This document shows, piece by piece, positions 14,250 through 23,878 of a stretch of 64,000 bases of DNA. The translations under genes and the position numbers were made by a program. Below the pieces are notes generated by a model, which made no database searches, was not told the DNA's origin, and worked only from the letters and a program-made list of their open reading frames with translations. The DNA is taken from assembly GCF_002006355.2 (NCBI RefSeq), contig NZ_CP096980.1, positions 1,798,001-1,862,000 of the forward strand, in the 5' to 3' direction. Numbering within the stretch: position 1 is the first letter of the stretch; every line of letters begins with the position of its first letter. This stretch comes from Clostridium felsineum DSM 794 (GTDB lineage Bacteria > Bacillota > Clostridia > Clostridiales > Clostridiaceae).

Positions 14250-16304
14250 ATGAAAATACAAAAGGTATTATCTTTGATTACTACAGTTACTTTATTAGTG
14301 GCTGGTGTAAGTGTTTCCAGTCCCAAAACAATAAAAGCAGCTGCTACTTCAAATGTTGTGACAAAGGCTATTAACAATTCTGACTTTATTAAAGCAAATG
14401 GACAAGATTTAAGAAATAATTACGGTAGTGGATCCATAGTAAATTTACATGGTACTAACCTTGGTTCTTGGAACCTTATGGAAGGGTGGATGTCTCCAGA
14501 GGGTGAGTCAGCATTAGATAGAAGCAGCTGGGTTGCTTATGCAGGACCAACTGAAGCAGGAAGTTCTGCAAGTTACGCTATTGATAATGATACAAATTCA
14601 AGGTGGACAACTGGAACTGCTCAAGCAAATGGTCAATGGTTTAAGGTGGATATGGGTTCAGTTCAGTATTTTGATAAAATAACAATTGATGCAGGTTCAA
14701 GTACAGGAGATAGTCCAGCTACTTATCTAGTTCAAGGTTCAACAGATGGGGTTCATTGGGATAATTATGCAAATGGTACTTCAAATTCACAAAAGATAGA
14801 TATTTCTTTAGATGGAAATGGAAGATCAGCACGTTATTTACTAGTGCTGCAACAAGGCAGCAAAGGCAATTGGTGGTCAATAAGTGACTTTAATGTATAT
14901 GTTTCAGATATGTATGATACTGTTGGAAAACTTCAGGGTCGTTTTGGAACAAGTGGCGCAGATAGTTTATTAGCAACCTATGAAAATGCTTGGATTCAGC
15001 CAAGTGATCTTGATAACATAAAAAATATGGGACTAAATATGGTACGTGTTCCATTATATTGGGAAACATTTTTAAACAGAGATGGTTCTTGGAAATCAAA
15101 TGCATTTACACAGCTTGATAATCTTGTTAATCAATGTTCTCAAAGAGGTATATATGTATTACTTGATCTTCACGGAGTTCCAGGTTGCGATGATGCTTGG
15201 CAAAGTGGAGGTAGATTAGGACATAATGATTATTTTAACAATACAACATATCAGAGTTGGGTAACTTCAATATGGCAGGGCATAGCTACACATTATAATG
15301 GTAATCCAGATATTGCTGGATATGACTTAATGAATGAACCAGTAAGCAACAATTCAAATTACACAAATTCACAAATGTATAATTCTTTATACAACACAGT
15401 ACGTGCCATAGATAAAGATCATTTAATAGTAATGGAAGCGTTTTATGGATTCTATAATATTGCAGCTCCTTCAACTTATGGGTGGAAAAATGTAATGTAT
15501 GAAACTCATCCATATCAGATGGATAAATGGAACGATTGGCATGCCCAATTTAATTCTATGACAGATGCAATTAATGACTTGAAAACTAAAAAAACGGATT
15601 GGAATGTACCTGTATATGCTGGTGAATTCTGTTGGTATTCCTTCAATGATCTTTGGGAAGCATGGTTATCAGCACTTGATGCAAACGGTATAAATTGGAC
15701 TAACTGGGCTTATAAAAACAGAAGAGCAAGTTCGGATTACCAAAATGGTGGTAATTGGGGACTTTATAACAACTTTACTGGAGAAACTCCAGATTTAAAC
15801 AACGATGACTATACAACAATTGCTTCAAAATGGAATACAGCTACAACAAGTAACTTTACACCAAATACTGCATTAATTAATGTGTTTAAAGCACAGTCAG
15901 TAACTCCAACTCAACAATCAACAATTAAAGCATTAGCAAACAATGACTTTGTAAGTGCTGATAAAAATGTTAGTAATACTATTGTAGGAAATAGGACAGT
16001 AGCAAGTGATTGGGAAAGCTTTATAATTTATCATAATTCCGATGGTACAGTATCATTACTTTCCATGGCAAACAATAAATTTGTAAGTGTTGATCCAAAC
16101 AATAGCTATAAATTAATTGCAGAAGCAGATGGACTTAATGCTAATGAAAAGTTTACTTTAGTAGATATGGGTAATGGAAATGTTGCATTAAAGTCTGTAG
16201 AAAACAATCAATATGTTTCTTGTGATTTGAATAATGGTGAAGTATTATATGCAAATAGAAGTACCCCAAGCACTTGGGAAACATTTACTATTTCAAATAA
16301 GTAA
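14250..16304 (+). CDS. Secreted GH5 glucanase with inserted CBM32 and C-terminal fascin-like domain
   Basis: A 684-residue exported glycosidase. Residues 1-31 are a signal peptide ending at IKAAA. The GH5 barrel begins at VNLHGTNLGSWNLMEGWMSP (about 64-83). It is interrupted by an F5/8 type C (CBM32) domain at about 85-220 and resumes at LQGRFG. The acid/base is Glu363 (LMNEP) and the nucleophile Glu459 (YAGEF). A fascin/ricin-like beta-trefoil (about 560-684) follows. The beginning resembles exo-glucanase-type GH5 proteins, but the substrate cannot be fixed; a plant beta-glucan is likely. It lies 20 kb from the xyloglucan operon and could supply its oligosaccharides. The start follows GGAGGG. 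Confidence 0.88.
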   Translation: MKIQKVLSLITTVTLLVAGVSVSSPKTIKAAATSNVVTKAINNSDFIKANGQDLRNNYGSGSIVNLHGTNLGSWNLMEGWMSPEGESALDRSSWVAYAGPTEAGSSASYAIDNDTNSRWTTGTAQANGQWFKVDMGSVQYFDKITIDAGSSTGDSPATYLVQGSTDGVHWDNYANGTSNSQKIDISLDGNGRSARYLLVLQQGSKGNWWSISDFNVYVSDMYDTVGKLQGRFGTSGADSLLATYENAWIQPSDLDNIKNMGLNMVRVPLYWETFLNRDGSWKSNAFTQLDNLVNQCSQRGIYVLLDLHGVPGCDDAWQSGGRLGHNDYFNNTTYQSWVTSIWQGIATHYNGNPDIAGYDLMNEPVSNNSNYTNSQMYNSLYNTVRAIDKDHLIVMEAFYGFYNIAAPSTYGWKNVMYETHPYQMDKWNDWHAQFNSMTDAINDLKTKKTDWNVPVYAGEFCWYSFNDLWEAWLSALDANGINWTNWAYKNRRASSDYQNGGNWGLYNNFTGETPDLNNDDYTTIASKWNTATTSNFTPNTALINVFKAQSVTPTQQSTIKALANNDFVSADKNVSNTIVGNRTVASDWESFIIYHNSDGTVSLLSMANNKFVSVDPNNSYKLIAEADGLNANEKFTLVDMGNGNVALKSVENNQYVSCDLNNGEVLYANRSTPSTWETFTISNK

Positions 16305-16418
16305 TTAATATATGAATTGTTATTATATATAACTAGTTATGTACAAATATAGTAAAACAATGAAATATTATTTTGTTGAAATAGTGTAAATGGAGTAGTA
16401 CTATAGCTAGCTAATACT

Positions 16419-16463
16419 AAAGGTATTTATTGGATTATAATAAGATCCAATAAATACCTTTTT
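16419..16463 (+). terminator. Rho-independent terminator after GH5
   Basis: AAAGGTATTTATTGGAT pairs with ATCCAATAAATACCTTT across a nine-base loop and runs into T5. Confidence 0.85.
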
Positions 16464-16510
16464 AAATGTTAATAGTATTTTATTGTATTAATGCAACACT
16501 AGAATTATCA

Positions 16511-16686
16511 GTGACACTTATGCAGATATTAGATAAAAATATGGAGCCCATAAAAGGACTATATGCAGTTGGAAATGATAGTGAGGGTTTCTTGAATATT
16601 TGTTGTATCAAGAATTAGCATCAGGAGTTGCAGCAGAAAGAACTATGATATTTGCTCGCTATGTAGGTAAATATCTAGCAAATTAA
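16511..16686 (+). pseudogene. Flavoprotein (fumarate reductase-like) C-terminal remnant
   Basis: Segments readable in two frames (DKNMEPIKGLYAVGNDSEG, then QELASGVAAERTMIFARYVG and KYLAN, TAA) match the C-terminal FAD-binding end of fumarate reductase/urocanate reductase-type flavoproteins, where a GLYA-x-G motif precedes an ASG-x-A helix. The N-terminal part is missing. The remaining sequence to 17051 shows no gene. Confidence 0.6.
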
Positions 16687-16869
16687 AATATTATAATAAT
16701 TTATAAGTGAAAAATGTTGCTTTAAAACATAAAGTAGAATCTGTTTTGTTTATTTTCTTTAATATAAGATCGTTTGAGATGGTGCTAAACCCATTAAGTG
16801 TAATTGATACTGTGTTTGTGTAGATTAAACATAATAGTTCCAATGTGATAAAAGCATGAAAATAATGTA

Positions 16870-16910
16870 TAAGAATAGTAGAGATAATTTTAGTCTTTGC
16901 TATTCTTTTT
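16870..16910 (+). terminator. Terminator-like hairpin
   Basis: AAGAATAG and CTATTCTT enclose a smaller stem, followed by T5. No intact gene precedes it; it may be left over from the decayed flavoprotein gene. Confidence 0.5.
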
Positions 16911-17051
16911 AGATTAACAAATTAAATATTTGATTATTTTTTCAGGAGAAAATTTTAGAAGAAAAATACAACACTCATTAAACAATAGTGTTGGAAGTAT
17001 GTTACATAAAATTCCCATGAATTTTATTTTAAGATGTAAGCATTTAAAAGT

Positions 17052-17078
17052 TTAATAAGTAAAGATAAAAGACGATAA
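17052..17078 (+). promoter_or_regulatory. Candidate sigma-28 (motility) promoter
   Basis: GACGATAA at 17071-17078 resembles the GCCGATAA -10 box of flagellar sigma factors, with TTAA about 15 bases upstream at 17052-17055. It precedes the chemoreceptor gene, whose family is usually under this sigma factor. Confidence 0.4.
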
Positions 17079-17117
17079 TGTTTGTAATTGAGATAATTAG
17101 ATGAAAGGGTGGTTTAA

Positions 17118-18830
17118 TTGAAGTATATGGGAAAAATAAAGATTGGAACTAAACTTGTAAGTTCATTTGTGATAATTATGGCTTTTGTTGTAATAGTTGG
17201 AATGACTGCTCTTGGTACGTTAGGGAAAGTAGGTGATAGCGCTACTAGAATGTATAAAGTTAATTTGAAGAAGGTCTATTATTTAGGACAAATAGAACAA
17301 AGCTTAACTGAAGTAAGAGCAGATGTATTAAAGTTAGTATATCAAAGAGATGCTTCAAATATGAAGGAAGCTGAAGCTGAAATAATAAAGGATGAAAAAG
17401 AAATTAATACGTTTATTGAAAAGTATGAAGCAATATCTAGTGAGTCAGCTAATGAACAGAGTTGGAAAAATATCAAACAAACTAGTGAGAATTATTTAAG
17501 TATAGTTGATAAAATTGTTAATGCTGCAGAAAAAAATGATTTTGATGGAGCAGTAAGTTTAAATAAATCAAATTCTGCAAACAGACAAAAAATATTTGAA
17601 GAAATAAATAAATTGATAAGTGCTAATTTTGCTCAATCTAAAAGTGAAAATGCTTCAAATAAAGTAACAAGTGCTAATTTTGTAAAATTACTAATATTTA
17701 TTATGGTGTTAATTATTATGGTAGTTAGTGTACTTTCTGTAATTTTAACAAAAGACATTAAGAAGTGTTTATCCGATATAAATAACGTTGTAAAAAATAT
17801 GGCCGATTATAATTTTTCGTCAGTACTTAAAGTAGATAGGAAAGATGAATTTGGGGATACAAGTAAATTCCTTATGAAAGCACAGGAAAATGTAAAAAAC
17901 ATTATAAAGACTATTATGGGAAATTCTCAAGATTTAAGTGCTTCAAGTGAAGAACTTTCGGCTACAGTTGAGGAACTTAACTCTAAATTTTCAGAGATAA
18001 CAGAATCAACTAAATATATAGCCGAGCAAACTGAAAGAACAAGTGCATCCTCAGAGGAATTAACAGCATCTGTTGAGGAGGTTAAGGCTAATATAGATGA
18101 ATTATCAAATAGCACAATAGATCAAAATAACAGTTCTAGTAAGTCTAAGGAAAAGGCTGTTGAAGTTAAAAATAATGGAATAGAATCTGTAAAAAGAGTA
18201 GAAAGTGTTTATGAGGATAAGGCAAAGGAAATATTAAAATCTATAGAAGAGGGTAAAGTTGTTGGTGAAATAAAACAAATGGCAGAGGCTATTGCTAGTA
18301 TAGCTGAACAAACTAATTTGCTTGCGTTAAATGCTGCAATTGAAGCTGCGAGGGCAGGAGAAAGTGGAAAAGGTTTTGCTGTTGTAGCAGAAGAAGTTAG
18401 GGAACTTTCGGAGGAAGTAGAAGAATCTATAGATGGTATAAAGAATACTATTGAAAGGGTACAAATTGCATTTAAAAAACTTTCAGATAGTGCTAATGAT
18501 GTTATGGTGTTTATGAATAATGATATAATAACTGAACTTAAGAAATTTGAGCAAGTTGGAAGTAAGTATTATGAGGATGCTGAATTTATAAGTACAACTT
18601 CAGGTAATATATCTGAAAAGACAAAGGCTGTGGATGAAACTATGAGTGAGGTAAGTAGTGCTATACAAGAAGTTGCCTCTAGTGCTCAAAAGGTATCAGA
18701 AAATACGAATGGTATAAAAGGTGGAATTGAAGAAGCAAGTCAAGGTCTAGAGCAAATAGCAACAGCATCTCAAAGTCAAGCAGAATTAGCATTAAAGCTT
18801 AATGAATTGGTACAGAAGTTTAAAATTTAA
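17118..18830 (+). CDS. Methyl-accepting chemotaxis protein
   Basis: A 570-residue receptor. A transmembrane segment at about 12-32, a 4-helix-bundle ligand domain (about 35-185), a second membrane segment (about 190-212) and a HAMP region lead into the cytoplasmic signalling coiled coil. The conserved hairpin tip (IAEQTNLLALNAAIEAARAG) that contacts CheA/CheW is intact. The ligand is unknown. The TTG start follows GAAAGGGTGG. Its place beside a secreted glucanase gene suggests, without proving, sensing of plant-derived compounds. A sigma-28-like promoter lies upstream. Confidence 0.93.
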   Translation: MKYMGKIKIGTKLVSSFVIIMAFVVIVGMTALGTLGKVGDSATRMYKVNLKKVYYLGQIEQSLTEVRADVLKLVYQRDASNMKEAEAEIIKDEKEINTFIEKYEAISSESANEQSWKNIKQTSENYLSIVDKIVNAAEKNDFDGAVSLNKSNSANRQKIFEEINKLISANFAQSKSENASNKVTSANFVKLLIFIMVLIIMVVSVLSVILTKDIKKCLSDINNVVKNMADYNFSSVLKVDRKDEFGDTSKFLMKAQENVKNIIKTIMGNSQDLSASSEELSATVEELNSKFSEITESTKYIAEQTERTSASSEELTASVEEVKANIDELSNSTIDQNNSSSKSKEKAVEVKNNGIESVKRVESVYEDKAKEILKSIEEGKVVGEIKQMAEAIASIAEQTNLLALNAAIEAARAGESGKGFAVVAEEVRELSEEVEESIDGIKNTIERVQIAFKKLSDSANDVMVFMNNDIITELKKFEQVGSKYYEDAEFISTTSGNISEKTKAVDETMSEVSSAIQEVASSAQKVSENTNGIKGGIEEASQGLEQIATASQSQAELALKLNELVQKFKI

Positions 18831-18887
18831 GTTGTATTTAAAGAGAAGTAAAAGTTAATGATATTGAAAATTTTACTTTAGGTTAAA

Positions 18888-18935
18888 TATAAGCTCCAAC
18901 TCAAAATATAAGGTTGGAGCTTATAATATTTTTTA
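18888..18935 (+). terminator. Rho-independent terminator after the chemoreceptor
   Basis: TATAAGCTCCAAC (18888-18900) pairs perfectly with GTTGGAGCTTATA (18913-18925), followed by a T-rich stretch with T6. Confidence 0.85.
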
Positions 18936-18995
18936 ACACTTTATAAAAACAATTGCTTCAAATTAAGGACGGGATTTATGTCGAAGTTGCCAAAG

Positions 18996-19044
18996 CTTTA
19001 AAATAGTCAGTTTACAGTATTGCATGCTGGCAATTTTTGCGTTT
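18996..19044. repeat. Diverged copy of the 12853-12902 element
   Basis: AAAATAGT, AGTTTA, AGTATTG and GC blocks occur in the same order and spacing as at 12861-12896. The stem is degenerate here. It lies in the 545-base gap before the secreted protein gene, which otherwise holds two terminator-like hairpins. Confidence 0.45.
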
Positions 19045-19158
19045 AACGTATCTAAATTTTTTGAAGAACTGAAACAAGACAAAATGTAGAATGTGAAAAA
19101 TGAAGAGGAGCTGTAAATAGGTATCAGAAGGAGTTAAATCATATAAGTTTTTTTAAAG

Positions 19159-19184
19159 TCGTCTATTTATTAGGCGATTTTTTT
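19159..19184 (+). terminator. Terminator-like hairpin
   Basis: TCGTCTA and TAGGCGA pair around a five-base loop and are followed by T7. No recognisable gene lies directly upstream. Confidence 0.6.
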
Positions 19185-19375
19185 ATAATTAATCGTATGA
19201 TTTTTGCACATTAATGAAATTAGAGCTATAAAATAACAAAAAACACATAAAACGATAAAAATAAACCATATATTGAAATTAATAATAATAAATGGTAATA
19301 TAGTATTGAGAATATTTTGTAAATTCATAATATATTTTACAAAATAAAAAATATATAAGGTAAAGGAGTGGTTTT

Positions 19376-20881
19376 ATGAAAAAACAGATTGTTGCTGTAA
19401 TTGTTGGAGTGAGTATGATTCTTACTTGCAGTTTACCTGTAGCAGCAAAACATAATTCTAATATTAATCAAGTAAGTAAGATTAATTTAGAAAACAATGC
19501 TACAAAAGTACTAACTAAAGCCCAAAAGATAAGTGTGTTAAATGATAAGGTTAAATTAGGTAATGCTGCTGTAAAACTTAATGAGAGTCCGTCTAAAAAT
19601 GCAAAAGAAAAAATTAAACTAAGCAAAAATTCTTTCAAAAGTGCAGAAGAAAACATTAGGTCAAAATCCAAAAAGTATCTATCAGCAGAAAAAAATGACC
19701 AGAATACAACAGGTTCAGCTATTACAATTAATGATAGTGCAGGTAATGCTTATGCTGTAAATACTAATACTGTTTATAATGATACAATGACCACTGAAGG
19801 TGGACAAAGATGGTATGCTTTTGATAATTCAGCTGCACAAAAACTTACAGTAATTTGTCAAGCACCAAAGAGTACAAATGTAGATTATAATTTGTTTTTA
19901 TTTAAGTATAATGATCAAACTCATAATTTAGATTTAGTTGTAGATTCAACATATCCGAATACAGCTAATCAACAACTAAGTACAATTGGGCAGTCAGGAG
20001 TTTATTTTATGGCTGTAAGTTCTGTAAAAGGGTTTGATGCTGTAAATCCATTTCAATTTGCAGTAATTTCCTCAAGTACTTATGGAGATAATGAACCAGA
20101 TGATAATCCGCTGCAAGCAAAATCATATACTAATGCATTTTTTGAAGAGGATACTATAGATAATAATTTCGACCAAGATTGGAACAAAATTTCTATTACT
20201 GAACCTTCAATTATTTCTGCAAGTTTAAGTAATGTAAGTGGTTCAAATGCTTATAGAGCAGATATTATAGATAGTCAATTAGAAAATATATTATGTACTG
20301 TTAATGCGAATTCTAGTAAAAAGTTTGTGTTACCAGCAGGGACTTATTATGTTAGGATAAGTTCTGACAATGGTTTCGATCCACAACAAAAATATAAATT
20401 TGATTTGAGTTCAGTTGGACAATCAATACTTTTAGGTTTTAGTCCAGACTATAATTATATAGTTACTACAGATTCAAATAAAAAAGTGTATCTTAATGGA
20501 AAAACAGTTAATGTAGATTGGAAAAGAGAATTCAACTTTGACTATCCGGATGGAGGTTATGAATACAGGTCTCAAGAAGTATATCAACGCCAAGATAGTG
20601 AACTGCTTGGAGCTCAATATGGAACATATACATCAACTTATACAGGTGATATACCTCATGCATTTAGTTTAATAATTAAAAATCCACAATATTTTTATTG
20701 GCATAGTCGTTATTATAATGGAGGACCTGATAATATAGATAAAATTGATCAACCAATGGAAATTGCGGTTTCATTAATAATTAATGCAGACACTGGAACT
20801 ATTGTAGATTTTAATGAGGATAATTTTAATTTTTATTATATAAATAAAATTGAATCACATAATTTTTCACCAGTAAAATAA
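19376..20881 (+). CDS. Secreted protein with PPC-like domains
   Basis: A 501-residue exported protein with a signal peptide ending at PVAAK (about residue 25). A Lys/Asn-rich spacer to about 115 is followed by two beta-sandwich units (about 115-235 and 240-345). Patterns such as QRWYAFDNSAAQKLTV, GVYFMAVSS and GTYYVRISSDNGFDP are typical of PPC (prepeptidase C-terminal) domains. The last 150 residues are Tyr-rich and match nothing I know. No catalytic domain or wall-anchor motif is visible. PPC domains usually accompany secreted enzymes or bind polymers, so a binding role is plausible. The ATG follows AAAGGAGTGG. Confidence 0.7.
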   Translation: MKKQIVAVIVGVSMILTCSLPVAAKHNSNINQVSKINLENNATKVLTKAQKISVLNDKVKLGNAAVKLNESPSKNAKEKIKLSKNSFKSAEENIRSKSKKYLSAEKNDQNTTGSAITINDSAGNAYAVNTNTVYNDTMTTEGGQRWYAFDNSAAQKLTVICQAPKSTNVDYNLFLFKYNDQTHNLDLVVDSTYPNTANQQLSTIGQSGVYFMAVSSVKGFDAVNPFQFAVISSSTYGDNEPDDNPLQAKSYTNAFFEEDTIDNNFDQDWNKISITEPSIISASLSNVSGSNAYRADIIDSQLENILCTVNANSSKKFVLPAGTYYVRISSDNGFDPQQKYKFDLSSVGQSILLGFSPDYNYIVTTDSNKKVYLNGKTVNVDWKREFNFDYPDGGYEYRSQEVYQRQDSELLGAQYGTYTSTYTGDIPHAFSLIIKNPQYFYWHSRYYNGGPDNIDKIDQPMEIAVSLIINADTGTIVDFNEDNFNFYYINKIESHNFSPVK

Positions 20882-20892
20882 ATTTAATTCAT

Positions 20893-20930
20893 AGAGTAGT
20901 AAAGACTTTTTGTTTTTGCTATTCTTTTTT
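20893..20930 (+). terminator. Rho-independent terminator
   Basis: AGAGTAGTAAA pairs with TTTGCTATTCT (two G-U or mismatch positions), followed by T6. Confidence 0.65.
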
Positions 20931-20990
20931 ATATGATCCAATTATTTAGGTAATTATACTATAAAATATAAAGTGTTAGGAGGAGTTAGA

Positions 20991-22250
20991 TTGAAAAGAT
21001 TTGTTTTAAAATGTGCAATGATTACTATAGTATGTTTATTGGTAACTTTTACATTTAATATATCAAGTGCATACAAGGCAGCTGCACTAAAATATAATAC
21101 TATAGATTTGAAAGACTCAAATGAAATAATATTTAAGGATAGTAATTTAGAAAAAGCAGTAAGGGATAAAATAAACAAGCCAACAGGAGCATTAAGTAAA
21201 AGTGATGTTGGAGGTATAGATGAACTTGATATAGAATATGGAAATATAACTTATCTAGATGGAATTGAAAATCTTACTGGTCTTAAAAGATTATGCCTAT
21301 CTAATAACAACATAAGTGATATCAATTTATTAGGTAACCTGACAAATTTGACTGATTTATCTTTACAAGGAAACAATATTTCTAACATAAATTCTTTGAG
21401 TAATTTAACTAAATTAAATGTTCTTAGTTTAAATGAAAATAAAATTTCCGATGTTAAAGCAGTAGCATCATTAAGTAATCTAACTAGTTTAAATTTATCT
21501 CAAAATCAGATTTGTGACATCAGCTCTTTAGCTAATTTAACAAATTTAAATTATATTAATTTGCAGCAGAATCAAATTTCAGATATAGATTGTTTAAGAA
21601 ATTTGACTAATTTAAATAAAATCGATTTACTAAATAATAAACTTAGTGATAATAGCCACTTAGATGCACTAGGTAATTTAGTTAATTTACAAGAGCTTAA
21701 TTTAGCTAATAATATAATTAGTAATATTAGTTTTTTTAATAATACCTTGGATAAACTGCATTATGTTGATTTATCCAATAATCATATTGTTAATGTTAAA
21801 CCTTTAGTTAATTTATCTAATATTCAAAGTATTACTTTGTCTGGGAATAACGGTGTTAATAATATTAGTGATTTAGCCTCATTAAATAGTGTGAATTATA
21901 TTGATTTAAGTAATACTAATGTTACAGATATAAGTAGTATATCTTCTTTAAAAACTTTGACAACGCTTAATTTGGAGAATACTAAAATAGATATAAAAAC
22001 TTTCACTGGATTTAACAATTTAACTCACCTTAATTTATGCGATGATAATATAAGTGATATTGGTTTTTTATCCAATTTAACTAATTTGACCAATCTTTAT
22101 TTATCTGACAATAATATTAGTAATGTTACTACGCTTGAAAAATTAGTCAAATTGAAATATATTAATTTAGCAAACAATAATATAACCTCACAAGATATAG
22201 AAAATTTAAAAAGCGCTTTACCTCGTTGTAGGATATTAACAGAAGAGTAG
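20991..22250 (+). CDS. Secreted internalin-type leucine-rich repeat protein
   Basis: A 419-residue protein. A signal peptide (about 1-28) is followed by an internalin-like cap (DSNLEKAVRDKINKPTGALS) and about 14 repeats of 22 residues of the form L-x2-L-x-L-x2-N-x-I-x-(DN)-(IV). No LPXTG, SLH or other anchor follows the repeats, so it is probably released or loosely wall-bound. Such proteins bind other proteins or surfaces. The TTG at 20991 follows TAGGAGGAG; a GTG at 20973 lies upstream of that ribosome site and is unlikely to be used. A strong terminator follows. Confidence 0.88.
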   Translation: MKRFVLKCAMITIVCLLVTFTFNISSAYKAAALKYNTIDLKDSNEIIFKDSNLEKAVRDKINKPTGALSKSDVGGIDELDIEYGNITYLDGIENLTGLKRLCLSNNNISDINLLGNLTNLTDLSLQGNNISNINSLSNLTKLNVLSLNENKISDVKAVASLSNLTSLNLSQNQICDISSLANLTNLNYINLQQNQISDIDCLRNLTNLNKIDLLNNKLSDNSHLDALGNLVNLQELNLANNIISNISFFNNTLDKLHYVDLSNNHIVNVKPLVNLSNIQSITLSGNNGVNNISDLASLNSVNYIDLSNTNVTDISSISSLKTLTTLNLENTKIDIKTFTGFNNLTHLNLCDDNISDIGFLSNLTNLTNLYLSDNNISNVTTLEKLVKLKYINLANNNITSQDIENLKSALPRCRILTEE

Positions 22251-22273
22251 ATATAATTAAGCATAACTAAGTA

Positions 22274-22325
22274 ATAAATTTTAATGGGACTAAAATATTA
22301 CTATTTTAGTCCCATTAAAATTTAT
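22274..22325. terminator. Bidirectional terminator, 24-bp perfect stem
   Basis: The arms at 22274-22297 and 22302-22325 are perfectly complementary around a four-base loop, with A-rich and T-rich outer ends. The hairpin separates the convergent LRR and MFS genes and can serve both. Confidence 0.85.
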
Positions 22326-22393
22326 CTTATAGCTTAAAAGTTCCTGTTTAAAATATCAATATTTTTAACGTGACATTTTTTGACTTTTCTCTT

Positions 22394-23614
22394 TTAATAT
22401 TTTTTTTCTATATTTCTAGCATAAAAAGTAGCTAAAATAATGCTTGATGTCAATTCTAAAATCCCAGAATACCTAAAAAAACTCACTGTATTCATAATAC
22501 TACTTGTAAGATACATCCCTAATAATATTGAAATAACTTTTAATGGTGAGGTAATAAATGATTGGATTGAGTATACTTTACCGATATCTTCATTAGGAAC
22601 TTGCAATTGTATTATATTACGAACTGATATAAAAAACACACTTGATGTCATACCAAAAAAAGTAAAACACATTAGACTAACATAAAAATTATTTATAAGT
22701 GTTAAGATTATTAAGGATATTCCATCCACAGCTATTACACAAAATATAAATTTCATATTATTACATATTTCCTTTATACTTATAAATAAAAAACTAGATA
22801 TTAAAGAACCTATACCCATTGCGGTTAAAAATAAAGATGATTTTGTTACATCTATTCCTAAAAATTGTTTGCCAAAAATATACATAAGGGGTGATTGTGC
22901 TTCTACAATTAATACAACAATAGCCATACTTATAAATATATATTTCAAATTTATATTTTCGTTAATATACTTTATGCCTGTTGTTGGATTATTTTTTTTA
23001 TTATTTTGTAATTTGAGATCTATACTTCCTTCTTTTCCATATCTATATTTACATATCAATGTACAAATAACACTAAAATAAAAAGTTACACTATCAATAG
23101 AAAAAGCATAAGTATTCCCTAACTTTAATATTATAAATCCAGCCAAGGCAGGTCCTATACAATTTGCTATACTTTTAGCAGAACTAAAAAAAGAATTTGC
23201 TACAAAAATATCTTCTTTTTCAAGTAGTTGGTCTAAATAAGCAAACGAAGCTATATCAGCAAAAACATCAAATATTGAGTTTATAATGAATATAAAGAAA
23301 ATAAAATATATATTATGAACAAAAACTAAAGATAATATTGTTGTGCCCTCTATAAAGTCTGATAATAATAGTATATTAGCCCTATTACGTTTATCAACTA
23401 AGTGTCCAAAAACTGTAGATAAGCATAAAGGAGGTATTATACGAATAAGTGTTATTAAACCAATACCAACTATTTTAGAATTAAAATTACTTACAAGCAG
23501 CATTTGAATAACTGTTAAATAGGTTAAGCTATTACCAATACTAGAAATTATACCACTTAAAACATTTAAAGAATAAGGTATGTTTTTTTTGAATATTTTT
23601 AATGCTTTAAACAT
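22394..23614 (-). CDS. MFS transporter (macrolide-efflux MefA-like group)
   Basis: A 406-residue membrane protein with about 12 hydrophobic segments. The motif GHLVDKRNRANILLLSDF after the second segment is the loop-2 signature of the major facilitator superfamily, and FADIASFAYLDQLL/ANSFFSSAKSIANCIGPALAG resembles the MefA/enterobactin exporter group. It probably exports a small molecule by proton antiport; the substrate is unknown. It is divergent to the small gene at 23683 and convergent with the LRR gene. Confidence 0.85.
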   Translation of the reverse strand: MFKALKIFKKNIPYSLNVLSGIISSIGNSLTYLTVIQMLLVSNFNSKIVGIGLITLIRIIPPLCLSTVFGHLVDKRNRANILLLSDFIEGTTILSLVFVHNIYFIFFIFIINSIFDVFADIASFAYLDQLLEKEDIFVANSFFSSAKSIANCIGPALAGFIILKLGNTYAFSIDSVTFYFSVICTLICKYRYGKEGSIDLKLQNNKKNNPTTGIKYINENINLKYIFISMAIVVLIVEAQSPLMYIFGKQFLGIDVTKSSLFLTAMGIGSLISSFLFISIKEICNNMKFIFCVIAVDGISLIILTLINNFYVSLMCFTFFGMTSSVFFISVRNIIQLQVPNEDIGKVYSIQSFITSPLKVISILLGMYLTSSIMNTVSFFRYSGILELTSSIILATFYARNIEKKY

Positions 23615-23682
23615 TTCTTATACTACTCCATTTAAATTTTTGCATATACTTTAACTCAATTGCATTATAATTTATTTATGCA

Positions 23683-23874
23683 TTGTATAGCATTTCCCTT
23701 AAAGTACCATATAGTTATTATGATAGTCAAGGAATTTATAAATATTTTTACCATTTATTGAAGGCTTTTCTTGATAATCTAGTTGGTGTTAAATTTCGAT
23801 ATTATTATGACTTCAATACTGAGGATGTTATAATGGGTTTAATCGATAGGATAATAGATGGATTAAGAAGGTGA
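23683..23874 (+). CDS. Small open reading frame, possible gene tail
   Basis: 63 codons from a TTG without a clear ribosome site; rich in Tyr and Phe, ending FNTEDVIMGLIDRIIDGLRR. It stops four bases before the HEAT-repeat gene start, with that gene's ribosome site (AGAAGGTG) inside its end. It is either a short leader gene of the same operon or the remaining end of a decayed one. No family recognised. Confidence 0.3.
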   Translation: MYSISLKVPYSYYDSQGIYKYFYHLLKAFLDNLVGVKFRYYYDFNTEDVIMGLIDRIIDGLRR

Positions 23875-23878
23875 TATT

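Noticed and set aside
16700..17050. Regulatory RNA upstream of the chemoreceptor
   Set aside because: Only AT-rich sequence and one terminator-like hairpin were found; no conserved motif.
18996..19044. Possible T-box or riboswitch leader before the secreted protein gene
   Set aside because: No T-box sequence or antiterminator is present, and the element is 330 bases from the gene with a terminator between.
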